The notes below the pieces were generated by a model. It was not told where the DNA came from. It saw only the letters and a list, made by a program, of their open reading frames with translations, and made no database searches. From Zobellella iuensis (GTDB lineage: Bacteria; Pseudomonadota; Gammaproteobacteria; Enterobacterales; Aeromonadaceae): 64,000 nt of DNA. The stretch is taken from NCBI RefSeq assembly GCF_016746085.1, contig NZ_JAERTZ010000012.1:186001-250000 (forward strand). The letters run 5' to 3'. Positions 43,354-53,008 of the stretch are shown here, one piece after another. Within the stretch, counting starts at the first letter, position 1, and every line of letters starts with the position of its first letter. The position numbers were made by a program, and so were the translations under genes.

Positions 43354-43803
43354 ATGACCGTGCAACGCCAGTTGGAGCAAGCCGAACGTTTATGCGAGCA
43401 ACGCGGGGTCCGCTTTACCCCCACCCGCCGCCATGTGTTTACCCTGATGGCCGAACACAAGGGCGCAGTCAGCGCCTATGAACTGCTGGATCGGCTCAAG
43501 GAGCTGGAGCCCAGCGCCAAGCCCCCCACCGTTTACCGGGCCCTGGATTTTCTACTGTCCCAGGGCTTCGTGCACAAGGTGGAATCGCTCAACGCCTTCC
43601 TGTTCTGCGATCACTTCGCCGAGCACCATCCCATGCAGTTGCTGATCTGCAATCATTGCGGCCTGGTGATCGAGCTGCACGACGAAGCCATCAACCAGGC
43701 GTTCAAGCAACAGGCCGAGTTGCACGGCTTCGCCATCACCAGCCAGTCCATCGAGGCCCATGGCCGCTGCCGCTCATGCCGGGCAGAAACGCCCAACTGC
43801 TGA
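43354..43803 (+). CDS. zur: Zinc uptake regulator Zur (Fur family)
   Basis: 149 residues from the ATG at 43354; a longer frame from 43279 is not conserved-looking. Winged helix at ~20-80 (RFTPTRRHVFTLMAEHKGAV, KPPTVYRALDFLLSQGFVHK). Zinc ligands include Cys in FCDHFAEHHPMQLLICNHCG and the C-terminal C-R-S-C pair. It represses zinc-uptake genes when zinc is sufficient. A 38-nt gap leads to the next small gene. Confidence 0.92.
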   Translation: MTVQRQLEQAERLCEQRGVRFTPTRRHVFTLMAEHKGAVSAYELLDRLKELEPSAKPPTVYRALDFLLSQGFVHKVESLNAFLFCDHFAEHHPMQLLICNHCGLVIELHDEAINQAFKQQAELHGFAITSQSIEAHGRCRSCRAETPNC

Positions 43804-43841
43804 TATAGTTAGGTGCATCCTGGCCCGTTCAAGGATGGATC

Positions 43842-44048
43842 ATGGGAACATTGTTCAAATGGTTGTTGGTCCTGCTGATCGCCGTCCTGTTGTTGAGCGA
43901 GGTGAAGCTGAATACCTCGCTGTACAGGTACGAGGACAACCAGATTGAAATCACCTTTCCCAGCTGGCGGGCCGAAGACCCCTGGTATTACCTGAAATGG
44001 AACCCGGCAGAGGGAGAAGTCATCCACCGCCGCGGCCCGGAAAGCTGA
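43842..44048 (+). CDS. Small membrane-anchored hypothetical protein
   Basis: 68 residues: one N-terminal transmembrane helix (LFKWLLVLLIAVLLLSEV), then a short polar domain with aromatic residues (YRYEDNQIEITFPSWRAEDP). I know no function. It follows zur by 38 nt and is followed by a strong terminator, so it may be co-transcribed with zur. Confidence 0.65.
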   Translation: MGTLFKWLLVLLIAVLLLSEVKLNTSLYRYEDNQIEITFPSWRAEDPWYYLKWNPAEGEVIHRRGPES

Positions 44049-44061
44049 TCGGGATCAGCAT

Positions 44062-44095
44062 GGGGGGATACCACTATGGTAGTATCCCCCCATTC
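44062..44095 (+). terminator. Terminator after the small membrane protein
   Basis: Perfect 10-bp stem GGGGGGATAC / GTATCCCCCC with 10-nt loop, followed by ATTCTTT. Confidence 0.75.
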
Positions 44096-44115
44096 TTTAT
44101 TTCCGGGTACCCACC

Positions 44116-44994
44116 ATGGCCGAGCTGCTGACCACCCTGTTCCTGCCCTTGATGCTGGCCTTGATGACGCTGGTGATGGGCATGACCCTGGAACCCCGCC
44201 ACTTCACCCGCCTGTTGCGCATGCCGACCCCGCTGCTGCTGGGCCTGGGGATGCAATGGCTGCTGCTGCCGCTGCTGGCCTGGCTGCTGATCTGGGCCCT
44301 GGCGCTACCGCCGCTTATCGCCGCCGCCGTCATCCTGGTGGCCGCCGCCCCCGGCGGCGCCACCTCCAACCTGTTCAGCTTCCTGGCCGAGGGCGACACC
44401 GCCCTGTCGGTCAGCCTCACCGCCTTCGTCGGCCTGCTGGCGCCTTTCTGGATGCCGCTGGCGGTGGCCACCCAACTGCACTGGCTGGGCCAGGACGGCA
44501 GTGAGCTGGCCCTGCCCCTGGGCAGCACCATGGCCCAGCTGGCGCTGATCTGCATAGTGCCGGTGCTGGTCGGCATGGGTATCCGACAGCGCCGCCGGGC
44601 CTGGGTGGAGCGCCACCAACCGAGGCTGAAGCAGGGGGTGAGCTTTTTATTTATGCTGGTGCTGCTGGCGCTGGTGGCGCGCAACCTCAAGCAACTGCCC
44701 TCCCTGTTCAGCACCGCGGCCCTGGCCATGCTGCTGTTGTGCACTCTGGCCCTGGCCTGCGGCTACCTGGCCGCCCGCCTGGCCAAATGCCCGGAGGCGA
44801 GCTGCCGCAGCCTGGCGTTCGAGGTGGGCATCCAGAACGGCGCCACCGCCATACTGGTGGCCTACACCCAGCTCGGCTCGGACGCCCTGGCGATGCTGGC
44901 CCTGCTCTACGGCATACTGATGAACATCCCCGCCCTGGCGCTGCTGGCCTGGTTCCGCCGCCGGGGACGGATGGCGGTGCTGAGCGCACGATAA
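44116..44994 (+). CDS. Bile acid:sodium symporter (BASS) family transporter
   Basis: 292 residues, about nine or ten transmembrane helices. Family features include PGGATSNLFSFLAEGDTALS (discontinuous helix and sodium site) and FEVGIQNGATAILVAYTQLG. BASS members move organic anions with Na+ across the inner membrane; the substrate here cannot be read. It stands alone between two terminators, converging on alr. Confidence 0.88.
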   Translation: MAELLTTLFLPLMLALMTLVMGMTLEPRHFTRLLRMPTPLLLGLGMQWLLLPLLAWLLIWALALPPLIAAAVILVAAAPGGATSNLFSFLAEGDTALSVSLTAFVGLLAPFWMPLAVATQLHWLGQDGSELALPLGSTMAQLALICIVPVLVGMGIRQRRRAWVERHQPRLKQGVSFLFMLVLLALVARNLKQLPSLFSTAALAMLLLCTLALACGYLAARLAKCPEASCRSLAFEVGIQNGATAILVAYTQLGSDALAMLALLYGILMNIPALALLAWFRRRGRMAVLSAR

Positions 44995-44996
44995 AC

Positions 44997-45030
44997 GACA
45001 AGGCCGGTCCCTTGCGGGACCGGCCTTGTC
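44997..45030 (+). terminator. Bidirectional terminator between BASS gene and alr
   Basis: 15-bp perfect stem GACAAGGCCGGTCCC / GGGACCGGCCTTGTC with loop TTGC. Confidence 0.8.
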
Positions 45031-45083
45031 TCAGCTTGATGACAACGTCGTCTGTGCCACAGGCATGGGCTGGCCGTCCATTA

Positions 45084-46172
45084 TCAACCGATATATTCCA
45101 GCCTGGGCCGGGCGGTCATGCGGGTGACCAGCTCGTAGGCGATGGTGCCCACATGGCGGGCCACCTCTTCCGCCGCCAGGCCCTCGCCCCACAGCAGTAC
45201 CTCGTCGCCCACCTTGTCGGTGGCGTCCGGCCCCAGATCGATGGTGGCCATGTCCATGGACACCCGGCCCGCCAGGGGCACCCGCCGGCCGTTCACCAGC
45301 ACCGGGGTGCCGGGAGGCGCCATGCGCGGGTAGCCGTCGCCGTAGCCCACCGCGATGACCCCGATGCGGGTATCCCTGGGGCTGACCCAGGAGCCGGCAT
45401 AGCCCACCGGCTCGCCGGCCTTGTGCTCGCGCACCGCGATCAGGCTGGTGGTGAAGTCCATCGCCGGACGCAGGCCGACGTCGCTGCCCTGCCGGTCGCC
45501 GAAGGGGGTAATGCCGTACAGCATGATGCCCGGGCGGATATAGTCGGCATGGGCCTCGGGAAAGGCGATGACGCCGGCGGAGTTGCACAGGGCGGTGGCC
45601 TTCACCCGGCCCTTGGTCACCTGCCGGAAGCAGGCGATCTGGGCCAGGGTCACGGCGCGCTGCTCCGGCTCGTCGGCCCGGGCGAAGTGGGTCATGGCAT
45701 TGACCGGCTGCACCACGGCGGCCACCTGCGCCAGGCGGGCAAACACCTCGTCGGCCTGCTCGGGGGCGAAGCCCACCCGGTGCATGCCCGAGTCTATCTT
45801 CACCCAGACGGTGACCGGCGAGGCCAGGGGGGTGCGCTCCAGCGCCTCGAGCTGGGCGAACTGGTGAATGCAGATGTGAAAGTCGTGCCGGGCCGCGTAT
45901 GCCAGCTGGGCAACGTTGAAAAAGCCCTCCAGCAGCAGTATCGGCTGGCGGATACCGCCGGCCCGCAGCTTTTGCGCTTCCTCGAAGCGGGCCACCGCGA
46001 ACAGCTCGGCCTCGTCCTTGAGGGCGGCGGCCACCGTCAGGTCGCCATGGCCGTAGGCATTGGCCTTGACCACGGCGATGGCCCTGGCACCCGGGGCCAG
46101 CTGTTTGGCTACCCGCAGATTGTGCCTGACCGCCTCCAGATTGATGCGGGCCACGGCCCCTCTTGCATCCAT
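45084..46172 (-). CDS. alr: Alanine racemase
   Basis: 362 residues. PLP lysine in VVKANAYGHG (K38), the catalytic tyrosine region GVIAVGYGDGYPR, and RVSMDM. It converts L- to D-alanine for peptidoglycan. It lies 9 nt downstream of dnaB, the conserved dnaB-alr order. Confidence 0.96.
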   Translation of the reverse strand: MDARGAVARINLEAVRHNLRVAKQLAPGARAIAVVKANAYGHGDLTVAAALKDEAELFAVARFEEAQKLRAGGIRQPILLLEGFFNVAQLAYAARHDFHICIHQFAQLEALERTPLASPVTVWVKIDSGMHRVGFAPEQADEVFARLAQVAAVVQPVNAMTHFARADEPEQRAVTLAQIACFRQVTKGRVKATALCNSAGVIAFPEAHADYIRPGIMLYGITPFGDRQGSDVGLRPAMDFTTSLIAVREHKAGEPVGYAGSWVSPRDTRIGVIAVGYGDGYPRMAPPGTPVLVNGRRVPLAGRVSMDMATIDLGPDATDKVGDEVLLWGEGLAAEEVARHVGTIAYELVTRMTARPRLEYIG

Positions 46173-46181
46173 CTTTGCTCC

Positions 46182-47576
46182 TTAATAATCATCATCGAAA
46201 TCCGGTCCGGCGTAGTTGTCGAAGCGGGAAAACTGCCCCTGGAACGTCAGCCGCACCTTGCCTATGGGTCCGTTACGCTGCTTGCCGATGATGATTTCCG
46301 CGATGCCCTTGTCCGGGCTGTCGTCGTGGTAGACCTCGTCCCGGTAGATAAACATGATAAGGTCGGCGTCCTGCTCGATGGAGCCCGACTCCCGCAGATC
46401 CGAGTTCACCGGCCGCTTGTCGGCGCGCTGCTCCAGGCTGCGGTTGAGCTGGGACAGGGCCACCACCGGCACCTGCAGCTCCTTGGCCAGGGCCTTGAGC
46501 GAGCGGGAAATCTCGGCGATTTCGAGGGTCCGGTTGTCGGACAGGCTGGGCACCGTCATCAGTTGCAGGTAATCCACCATGATCATGCTGATGCCGCCGT
46601 GTTCGCGCGCCACCCGGCGGGCGCGGGAGCGAACTTCGGTCGGCGTCAGGCCGGAGGAGTCGTCGATATAGAGCTGCCCTTTTTCCAGCAGCATGCCCAT
46701 GGTCGAGGACAATCTGGCCCAGTCTTCATCATCCAGCTGCCCGGTGCGTATGCGGGTCTGATCGATACGCCCCAGGGAGGCAAGCATCCGCATAATAATC
46801 TGCTCTGAAGGCATCTCCAAGGAGAAAATGAGCACTGGTTTATCATTTGTTAGTGCAGCGTGCTCGCAAAGATTCATTGCAAAAGTCGTTTTGCCCATGG
46901 AAGGTCGGGCCGCCACTATAATCAGGTCCGAAGACTGCAGTCCGGCAGTTTTTTTATCCAGATCCGTGTATCCGCTGGACACCCCGGTGATGCCCTGATG
47001 AGGATTTTTATAGAGATCTTCGATGCGATCTATGGTCTTCTCGAGCAGCACCCGCAGCGGCTGGGGGCCGTCGTTGGCATTAGTGCGGCTCTCGGCAATC
47101 TTGAATACCTTGGTTTCTGCCAGGTCCAGCAGATCGGCGGAGCTGCGCCCCTGGGGATCGAAGCCGGCCTCGGCAATCTCGTTGGCCACGGCGATCATTT
47201 CCCGCACCACGGCCCGCTCGCGCACTATATCCGCATAGGCGCCGATATTGGCGGCGCTGGGGGTGTTCTTGGCGATCTCCACCAGGTAGGAGAAGCCGCC
47301 CACCGTCTCCAGCGCTTCGTGCCGCTCCAGCTCTTCCTGTACCGTAATGAGATCGATGGGCTGGCCGACCCGGCTCAGCCGCTGCATGGCCTGGAAGATC
47401 AACCGGTGCGGCCGGCTGTAGAAGTCCGGCTCCGACACCTTTTCCGCCACCCGATCCCAGGCGTTGTTGTCCAGCAGCAGGCCGCCCAGCACGGATTGCT
47501 CCGCTTCAAAGGAATGGGGCGGCATCTTGAGCTGGGCCACGGCCTTGTCGGTCTTGGCGACGGTCTTTTCGGTCAT
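46182..47576 (-). CDS. dnaB: Replicative DNA helicase DnaB
   Basis: 464 residues from the ATG at 47576, with GAGAG 6-10 nt upstream; the frame stays open further upstream but is not DnaB-like. N-terminal domain MPPHSFEAEQSVLGGLLLDN; Walker A ARPSMGKTTF; Walker B MIMVDYLQLM; C-terminal arginine/Q-loop region VVALSQLNRSLEQR. It unwinds DNA at the replication fork as a hexamer. Likely used also by GpA-type elements, though P2 needs Rep. Confidence 0.97.
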   Translation of the reverse strand: MTEKTVAKTDKAVAQLKMPPHSFEAEQSVLGGLLLDNNAWDRVAEKVSEPDFYSRPHRLIFQAMQRLSRVGQPIDLITVQEELERHEALETVGGFSYLVEIAKNTPSAANIGAYADIVRERAVVREMIAVANEIAEAGFDPQGRSSADLLDLAETKVFKIAESRTNANDGPQPLRVLLEKTIDRIEDLYKNPHQGITGVSSGYTDLDKKTAGLQSSDLIIVAARPSMGKTTFAMNLCEHAALTNDKPVLIFSLEMPSEQIIMRMLASLGRIDQTRIRTGQLDDEDWARLSSTMGMLLEKGQLYIDDSSGLTPTEVRSRARRVAREHGGISMIMVDYLQLMTVPSLSDNRTLEIAEISRSLKALAKELQVPVVALSQLNRSLEQRADKRPVNSDLRESGSIEQDADLIMFIYRDEVYHDDSPDKGIAEIIIGKQRNGPIGKVRLTFQGQFSRFDNYAGPDFDDDY

Positions 47577-47863
47577 CGGTATTCTCTCGGTTTGCCAAAA
47601 GGCCATTATCGGGATTTTCGGTGGGCTCCGAAAGCCCCTTGACGCCGAGCCGCGGCCGCCCCGCCGAAGCCGGTCCCGAGCGAAACCGGAATCGGGCAGG
47701 ACAGGGAGCGGCGGCAAGCGTCCGGAGGCCGGAGCGCCCCCCGTGCCGCAAGGGATATCACGGCGTGCCGCCCTGCAAAGCCGAGCTGCTGCCATAATCA
47801 CCAGTTGACATAACATGTCCCTGCTTTAGGATGTGGCTTGTCTGTAACCCAAGGAAACCCTGT

Positions 47864-48718
47864 ATGCGTAAACTTCTGACCCTGTTTACCCTGATCTTCG
47901 CGGTCGGCCTCACCGCCACCGCCTTCGACGCCGAAGCCCGCAAGCTCGGCGGCGGTAGCCGCTCGGCCGGTAAATCGTTCCAAACCGCCCCCAGCCAGCC
48001 GGCCCAGCAAAACGTCAACCGCAACGCCACCAACCAGAGCCAGCAGCAACAGCCCAAGAAATCCGGCCTGATGGGCGGTCTGCTCGGCGGCCTGCTGGCC
48101 GGCGGCCTGTTCGCCTGGCTGCTGGGTTCCGGTGCCTTCGAAGGCTTCCAGTTCATGGATTTCCTGCTGATCGCGGGCCTGGCCTTCGCCGCCATCATGA
48201 TTTTCCGCATGCTGCGCCAGAGCAAGGCACCGGCGCCCCGCCCGGCCTACAACGGCCCGCAACAGTTTGAAGCACCGCAACCGGCACCTGTGGCCAGTGC
48301 CGGCTCCGCTTCCGGCTTTGCCGCCAGCGAGGTGCCCTTCAACCTGCCCCCGGGCTTCGAGATGCAGGCTTTCCTGCAGGGTGCCCGCGAGCACTACCGC
48401 ACCCTGCAACAGGCCTGGAACCAGAACGATCTGGATAAAATCCGCGAATATGTCTCCCCCGAGCTGTTCGCCGAACTGAGCCAGGAGCGCGCCAGGCTGA
48501 ACGGCGATCAGTACACCGAAGTGATGTTTGTCGATGCCGAGCTGGTACGGGCGGATCACAGCGCCGGCCTGGCCCAGGTCAGTATCAAGTTCAGCGGCCG
48601 CTACCGGGACAGCCAGGAAGGCGTGGAACAGGATATCCGCGAAATCTGGCACCTGGAGCGCGACCTTACCCAGGCCAACGCCCCCTGGCTGGTGGTCGGT
48701 CTGGAAGACCAGGACTGA
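47864..48718 (+). CDS. Tim44-like domain protein
   Basis: 284 residues from the ATG at 47864 (AAGGA upstream). Signal/anchor MRKLLTLFTLIFAVGLTATA, Ser/Gln-rich linker, a GGLLGGLLAGGLFAWLLGSG membrane segment and a second helix, then a C-terminal Tim44 domain (FLQGAREHYRTLQQAWNQND, then VSIKFSGRYRDSQEG). Bacterial Tim44-like proteins are membrane-associated with unclear function. It is divergent from dnaB; the 287 bp between show no other gene. Confidence 0.88.
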   Translation: MRKLLTLFTLIFAVGLTATAFDAEARKLGGGSRSAGKSFQTAPSQPAQQNVNRNATNQSQQQQPKKSGLMGGLLGGLLAGGLFAWLLGSGAFEGFQFMDFLLIAGLAFAAIMIFRMLRQSKAPAPRPAYNGPQQFEAPQPAPVASAGSASGFAASEVPFNLPPGFEMQAFLQGAREHYRTLQQAWNQNDLDKIREYVSPELFAELSQERARLNGDQYTEVMFVDAELVRADHSAGLAQVSIKFSGRYRDSQEGVEQDIREIWHLERDLTQANAPWLVVGLEDQD

Positions 48719-48738
48719 GTGACCAGATAACACCCCCG

Positions 48739-48764
48739 AAGGGCCGCCAAAAGCGGCCCTTTTC
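48739..48764 (+). terminator. Terminator of the Tim44-like gene
   Basis: 9-bp stem AAGGGCCGC / GCGGCCCTT, loop CAAAA, followed by TTC. Confidence 0.8.
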
Positions 48765-48861
48765 GATCCATGTTGTCGGCGTCGAATAAATCGCCATTTA
48801 TCTTTATGTGAAAATAAATTACTGTGTAGCCAGACTGTAAACATCATGTTGTGGCTATTCC

Positions 48862-51819
48862 GTGTCTGCATCCTGCTCTTCGCTCACCACCGGCCAGGCG
48901 GCCGTTCAGAACCTGCTGCTGGCCGGCGGCTATGCCGGCCTCGGCTTCCTCTGCCTCAGCCACCCCTTTGCCGGCACCCACATCAGCCTGATCTGGGCGC
49001 CGGCGGGGCTGGCCTTCGCCGCGCTGTTGCACTGGGGGCCACGGCTGTGCCCCGGGCTCTGGCTGGGCGCCTTCGCCGTCAACTTCCTGGCCGATCTGTC
49101 CGCCCCCATGGCCGTTGGCATCGCCTGCGGCAACACCTTCTTCCCCTGGCTGGGGAGCCGGCTGCTGCACCGCTGCGGGATGCACTGCCGCCTGGACCGG
49201 CGCCAGGATCTGCTGGCCTTCCTGGCGATCGCCGTGGTGGCGACCAGCTCGCTGACCGCCCTGAACGGGGCCGGCCATCTCTGGCTGGCCGGCAAGCTCC
49301 CCGCCGAGCGCTGGCTCAATGGCTGGCTGTACTGGTGGCTGGGCGATGCCATCGGCACCCTGATCGTCGCCGTGCCCCTGCTCACCTTCTCCTGGCGCCG
49401 CGACCTGCCGGCCCTGAAAGGCTGGCGCCTGCTGGAAACCGGCGTCCTGCTGTCCCTGCTGCTGGCCCTGGCCTTCCTGCTGTTCTTTTCCGAGCGCCGG
49501 ATAGCCCTGCCCCTGACCGCCTCCCCCCTGCTGTTCCTCCCTTTCCTGCTGCTCAGCTGGATCGCCATTCGCGCTGGCCTGGGCCCCGCCTCCCTGGCGG
49601 CCCTCCTGGTCTCGGTCATCGCCGCCATCGGCACCCTGGATGGCCTGGGTGGCTTCAGCCTGGGCAGCCCCCACCAGAACCTGCTGATGCTGTGGAGCTA
49701 CATGGCAACCCTGTCGGTGATCACCATGGTGATCACCGTGCTGCTCAACGAGCTGACCACCAGCCGACAGCACCTGGAGCTGGCGGTCAGCGGCGCCGAT
49801 CAGGGTACCTGGGAGTGGGATCTGCTGCAGGATCGCCTGCAGCTGCGCCTGCCCTGGCAGGAACGGCGCCGGATCCTCAGCCTGGGCCAGTTGTACCAGC
49901 TGGTCCATCCGGATGACCGGCGCCGGCTGACGAGCGCCCTGGAGCAGCACCTGGACGCCGGCCAGCCCACCTTCTACTGCGAGTTCCGCCTGCGCCGTCC
50001 GCTCCGGCAATGGCGCTGGATCATGGCCAAGGGCAGCCTGTTCAACCGGGACAACCGGCAGCGGCCGACCCGCATGGCCGGCATGCTGGCCGACATCACC
50101 CCCCGCAAGCAGGACGAAGAACGCCTGCGGCTCTCTGCCAGCGTCTTCGCCCATGCCCGGGAGGCCATCATGATCACCGATGCCGATTTCCGCATCCTGG
50201 ACACCAACGACGCTTTCACCCACCTGACCGGCTATCCCAGGCAGGAAGTGCTGGGCCGCCACCCCGACAGCCTGCAACCGGCGGCGGAGAGTCTTTATAC
50301 GGCTCTCTGGCCGCAGCTGAAGAGGAACGGCTACTGGCGAGGAGAAATCGACAACAGGCGCAGGGACGGCAGTCGCTATACCGAGCAGGTCACCGTCTCC
50401 GTCGTGCTGTCGGCCGCCGGTACCGCCAGCCATTATGTCGCCATCTCTTCCGACGTGACCCAGTTGCGAGAGCAGCAGCAGGCCCTGGAGCACCTGGCCC
50501 ACTACGACAGCCTGACCGGCCTGCCCAATCGCACCCGGTTGCGCCTGCTCATGGACCAGGCCATGGCCGACGTGCACCGGCGCCATCGATGGCTGGCCAT
50601 CTGTTACCTGGATCTGGACGGCTTCAAACCGATCAACGACAGGTTCGGCCATGCCGCCGGCGATCGCCTGCTGGTAATGGTGGCCGAACGGCTCAGGCAG
50701 CAGTTGTCCGGCCGGGACAGCCTGGCACGGCTCGGCGGCGACGAATTCATCCTGCTGCTCGAGCTGGACGAGTGCCGGGGCTGGCAGCCAGCCATCGAAC
50801 GGGTGCTGCAACTGCTCTGCGACCCCTTCCCGCTGGCGGAGCAGCGGGCCCAGCTGTCCGCCAGCATCGGCGTCGTGCTGTATCCGGAAGACGGCGAAGA
50901 TGCCGACGGCCTGATCCGCCAGGCCGATCAGGCCATGTACCGGGCCAAGCAGGCCGGCCGCAACCGCTACTGTCGCTTCGACGGCGAACTCGAGCGCCAG
51001 GACCGGCTGCGCCGGCAGCGGCAGCAAGAGGTGGCGCAATCCCTGGCCGAAGGCCGCTTCCTGCTGCACTACCAGCCCAAAATCGAGCTGCACAGCGGCC
51101 ATGTGATCGGGGCCGAAGCCTTGCTGCGCTGGCAGCAGCCGGACGGCCGGCTGCTTACCCCGCCGCAATTCCTGCCCCAGATTGAGAATACCCCGCTCGA
51201 CATCCGGCTGGGCAACTGGGTACTGGCGGAAGCCGTCGGCCAGCTCCGCCGCTGGCAACGGCAGGGCACCGACTTCCGCCTCAGCGTCAATATCTCCCCC
51301 TGCCAGTTGCAGGATCCCGATTTCGTGCCTTACCTGGAGCGGCTGCTGGAGGGCGACAGCGGAACGGTGGCGGCCCGGCTGGAGCTGGAAATTCTCGAAA
51401 CCGCGGCGATCAGCAACCTGGAGCAGATCACCGCCATCATCCACCGCTGCCATCGGCTGGGGCTGCGCATCGCCCTGGACGACTTCGGTACCGGCTATTC
51501 CTCCCTCACCTACCTGAAGCAGTTGCCGGCCGATGTGCTGAAGATAGACAAGAGCTTCGTCATCGACATGCTGGACAACCCCGAGGACAGGGCCATAGTG
51601 CAGGCCATCATCGGCCTGGCGCGGGCCTTCGAACGCGAGGTGGTGGCGGAAGGCGTGGAGTCGGTGGCGCACGGCGACATGCTGCTCGCCCTGGGCTGCG
51701 CCCGGGGCCAGGGCTTCGGCATCGCCCGTCCCATGGCCGCCGGGGCGTTCGAGCACTGGCTGCAACAATACCGCCCCCGGCCCTACCGCCGGCAGCCGGC
51801 CCCGTCGCCAGGCCCATAA
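48862..51819 (+). CDS. MASE1-PAS-GGDEF-EAL signalling protein
   Basis: 985 residues. Residues ~15-300 are a MASE1 sensory membrane domain of about eight helices (HISLIWAPAGLAFAALLHWG; WLGDAIGTLIVAVPLLTF). Two PAS-like segments follow (~310-410 and ~420-540: VFAHAREAIMITDADFRILD). GGDEF is intact at ~625-629 (RLGGDEFILLLELDE) and EAL at ~752-754 (GAEALLRW), with DDFGTGYSSL downstream. Both catalytic motifs look competent, so c-di-GMP synthesis, breakdown or both are possible. The usual R-x-x-D inhibitory site before GGDEF reads S-G-R-D. The start is GTG at 48862 without a clear ribosome site. Confidence 0.9.
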   Translation: MSASCSSLTTGQAAVQNLLLAGGYAGLGFLCLSHPFAGTHISLIWAPAGLAFAALLHWGPRLCPGLWLGAFAVNFLADLSAPMAVGIACGNTFFPWLGSRLLHRCGMHCRLDRRQDLLAFLAIAVVATSSLTALNGAGHLWLAGKLPAERWLNGWLYWWLGDAIGTLIVAVPLLTFSWRRDLPALKGWRLLETGVLLSLLLALAFLLFFSERRIALPLTASPLLFLPFLLLSWIAIRAGLGPASLAALLVSVIAAIGTLDGLGGFSLGSPHQNLLMLWSYMATLSVITMVITVLLNELTTSRQHLELAVSGADQGTWEWDLLQDRLQLRLPWQERRRILSLGQLYQLVHPDDRRRLTSALEQHLDAGQPTFYCEFRLRRPLRQWRWIMAKGSLFNRDNRQRPTRMAGMLADITPRKQDEERLRLSASVFAHAREAIMITDADFRILDTNDAFTHLTGYPRQEVLGRHPDSLQPAAESLYTALWPQLKRNGYWRGEIDNRRRDGSRYTEQVTVSVVLSAAGTASHYVAISSDVTQLREQQQALEHLAHYDSLTGLPNRTRLRLLMDQAMADVHRRHRWLAICYLDLDGFKPINDRFGHAAGDRLLVMVAERLRQQLSGRDSLARLGGDEFILLLELDECRGWQPAIERVLQLLCDPFPLAEQRAQLSASIGVVLYPEDGEDADGLIRQADQAMYRAKQAGRNRYCRFDGELERQDRLRRQRQQEVAQSLAEGRFLLHYQPKIELHSGHVIGAEALLRWQQPDGRLLTPPQFLPQIENTPLDIRLGNWVLAEAVGQLRRWQRQGTDFRLSVNISPCQLQDPDFVPYLERLLEGDSGTVAARLELEILETAAISNLEQITAIIHRCHRLGLRIALDDFGTGYSSLTYLKQLPADVLKIDKSFVIDMLDNPEDRAIVQAIIGLARAFEREVVAEGVESVAHGDMLLALGCARGQGFGIARPMAAGAFEHWLQQYRPRPYRRQPAPSPGP

Positions 51820-51824
51820 TGCAA

Positions 51825-51844
51825 AAGGCGCCCGCAGGCGCCTT
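51825..51844. terminator. Bidirectional terminator between GGDEF-EAL gene and oadB
   Basis: AAGGCGCC / GGCGCCTT with loop CGCA; the minus strand continues with TTTT, favouring termination of the oad operon. Confidence 0.8.
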
Positions 51845-51868
51845 GTCTATTCAGGATAAGCGTTCGAC

Positions 51869-52999
51869 TCAGCCAACCAGGGCCAGCAGCACACCGGCGG
51901 CCACCGCCGAGCCGATAACCCCGGCCACGTTGGGGCCCATGGCATGCATCAGCAGGAAGTTCTGGTTGTTGGCCTCCAGACCCACCTTGTTGACCACCCG
52001 GGCCGCCATCGGCACCGCCGACACCCCGGCCGCCCCGATCAGGGGGTTGACCTTGCCGCCGGTCAGCTTGCACATCAGCTTGGCCATCAGCACGCCACCG
52101 GCGGTGCCGATGGCGAAGGCCACGGCCCCCAGGCCGAGTATGCCCAGGGTATCCAGGGTCAGGAACTGCTCCGCCGACAGCTTGGAGCCCACCGCCAACC
52201 CCAGGAAGATGGTGACGATGTTGATAAGCTCGTTCTGGGCGGTCTTGGACAACCGGTCCACCACCCCGGACTCCTTCATCAGGTTGCCCAGGCAGAACAT
52301 ACCGATCAGCGGCGCCGCCGACGGCAGGAACAGTATGGTCAGGGCCAGCACCATCAGCGGAAACAAGACCTTCTCCCGTTTGCTCACGTGGCGCAGCTGC
52401 TCCATCTTGATCGCACGCTCGGCCTTGGTGGTCAGCAGCTTCATGATCGGCGGCTGTATGATGGGTACCAGCGCCATATAGGAATAAGCCGCCACGGCGA
52501 TGGCACCGAGCAGATCCGGGGCCAGCTTGGAGGCCAGGAAGATGGCGGTGGGCCCATCAGCCCCCCCGATGATGGCGATGGCCGAGGCATCCGCCAGGGT
52601 GAAATTGAACCCGGGCAGGAAGTTCAGGGCAATGGCACCGAACAGGGTGGCGAAGATACCGAACTGGGCCGCCGCCCCCAGCAACAGGGTCTTGGGGTTG
52701 GCGATCAATGCACCGAAGTCGGTCATGGCGCCCACGCCCATGAAGATCAGCAGAGGGAAGATGCCGCTGCCGATACCCACCTCGTACACGTAGTACAGCA
52801 GGCCCCCCGGCTCGGCCATGCCCGCGTTGGGGATGTTGGCCAGCACGCCGCCGAAGCCGATGGGCAGCAACAGCAGGGGCTCGAAGCCCCTGGCGATGGC
52901 GAGATACACCAGGCCCAGACAGACCGTTATCATCACCAGCTGTTTCCAGTGGAAATTGGCCAGGCCGGTTTCCTGCCACAGGGTTAGTAAAGACTCCAT
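51869..52999 (-). CDS. oadB: Oxaloacetate decarboxylase beta subunit (Na+ pump)
   Basis: 376 residues, about nine to eleven transmembrane helices. Na+-site signatures are [17 protein letters not shown] (conserved Asp) and [20 protein letters not shown]. It decarboxylates carboxybiotin and exports Na+. The start is the ATG at 52999, with AAGGAG 5 nt upstream. It is the last gene of oadGAB, 9 nt after oadA. Confidence 0.95.
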   Translation of the reverse strand: MESLLTLWQETGLANFHWKQLVMITVCLGLVYLAIARGFEPLLLLPIGFGGVLANIPNAGMAEPGGLLYYVYEVGIGSGIFPLLIFMGVGAMTDFGALIANPKTLLLGAAAQFGIFATLFGAIALNFLPGFNFTLADASAIAIIGGADGPTAIFLASKLAPDLLGAIAVAAYSYMALVPIIQPPIMKLLTTKAERAIKMEQLRHVSKREKVLFPLMVLALTILFLPSAAPLIGMFCLGNLMKESGVVDRLSKTAQNELINIVTIFLGLAVGSKLSAEQFLTLDTLGILGLGAVAFAIGTAGGVLMAKLMCKLTGGKVNPLIGAAGVSAVPMAARVVNKVGLEANNQNFLLMHAMGPNVAGVIGSAVAAGVLLALVG

Positions 53000-53008
53000 C
53001 ACCGCTCC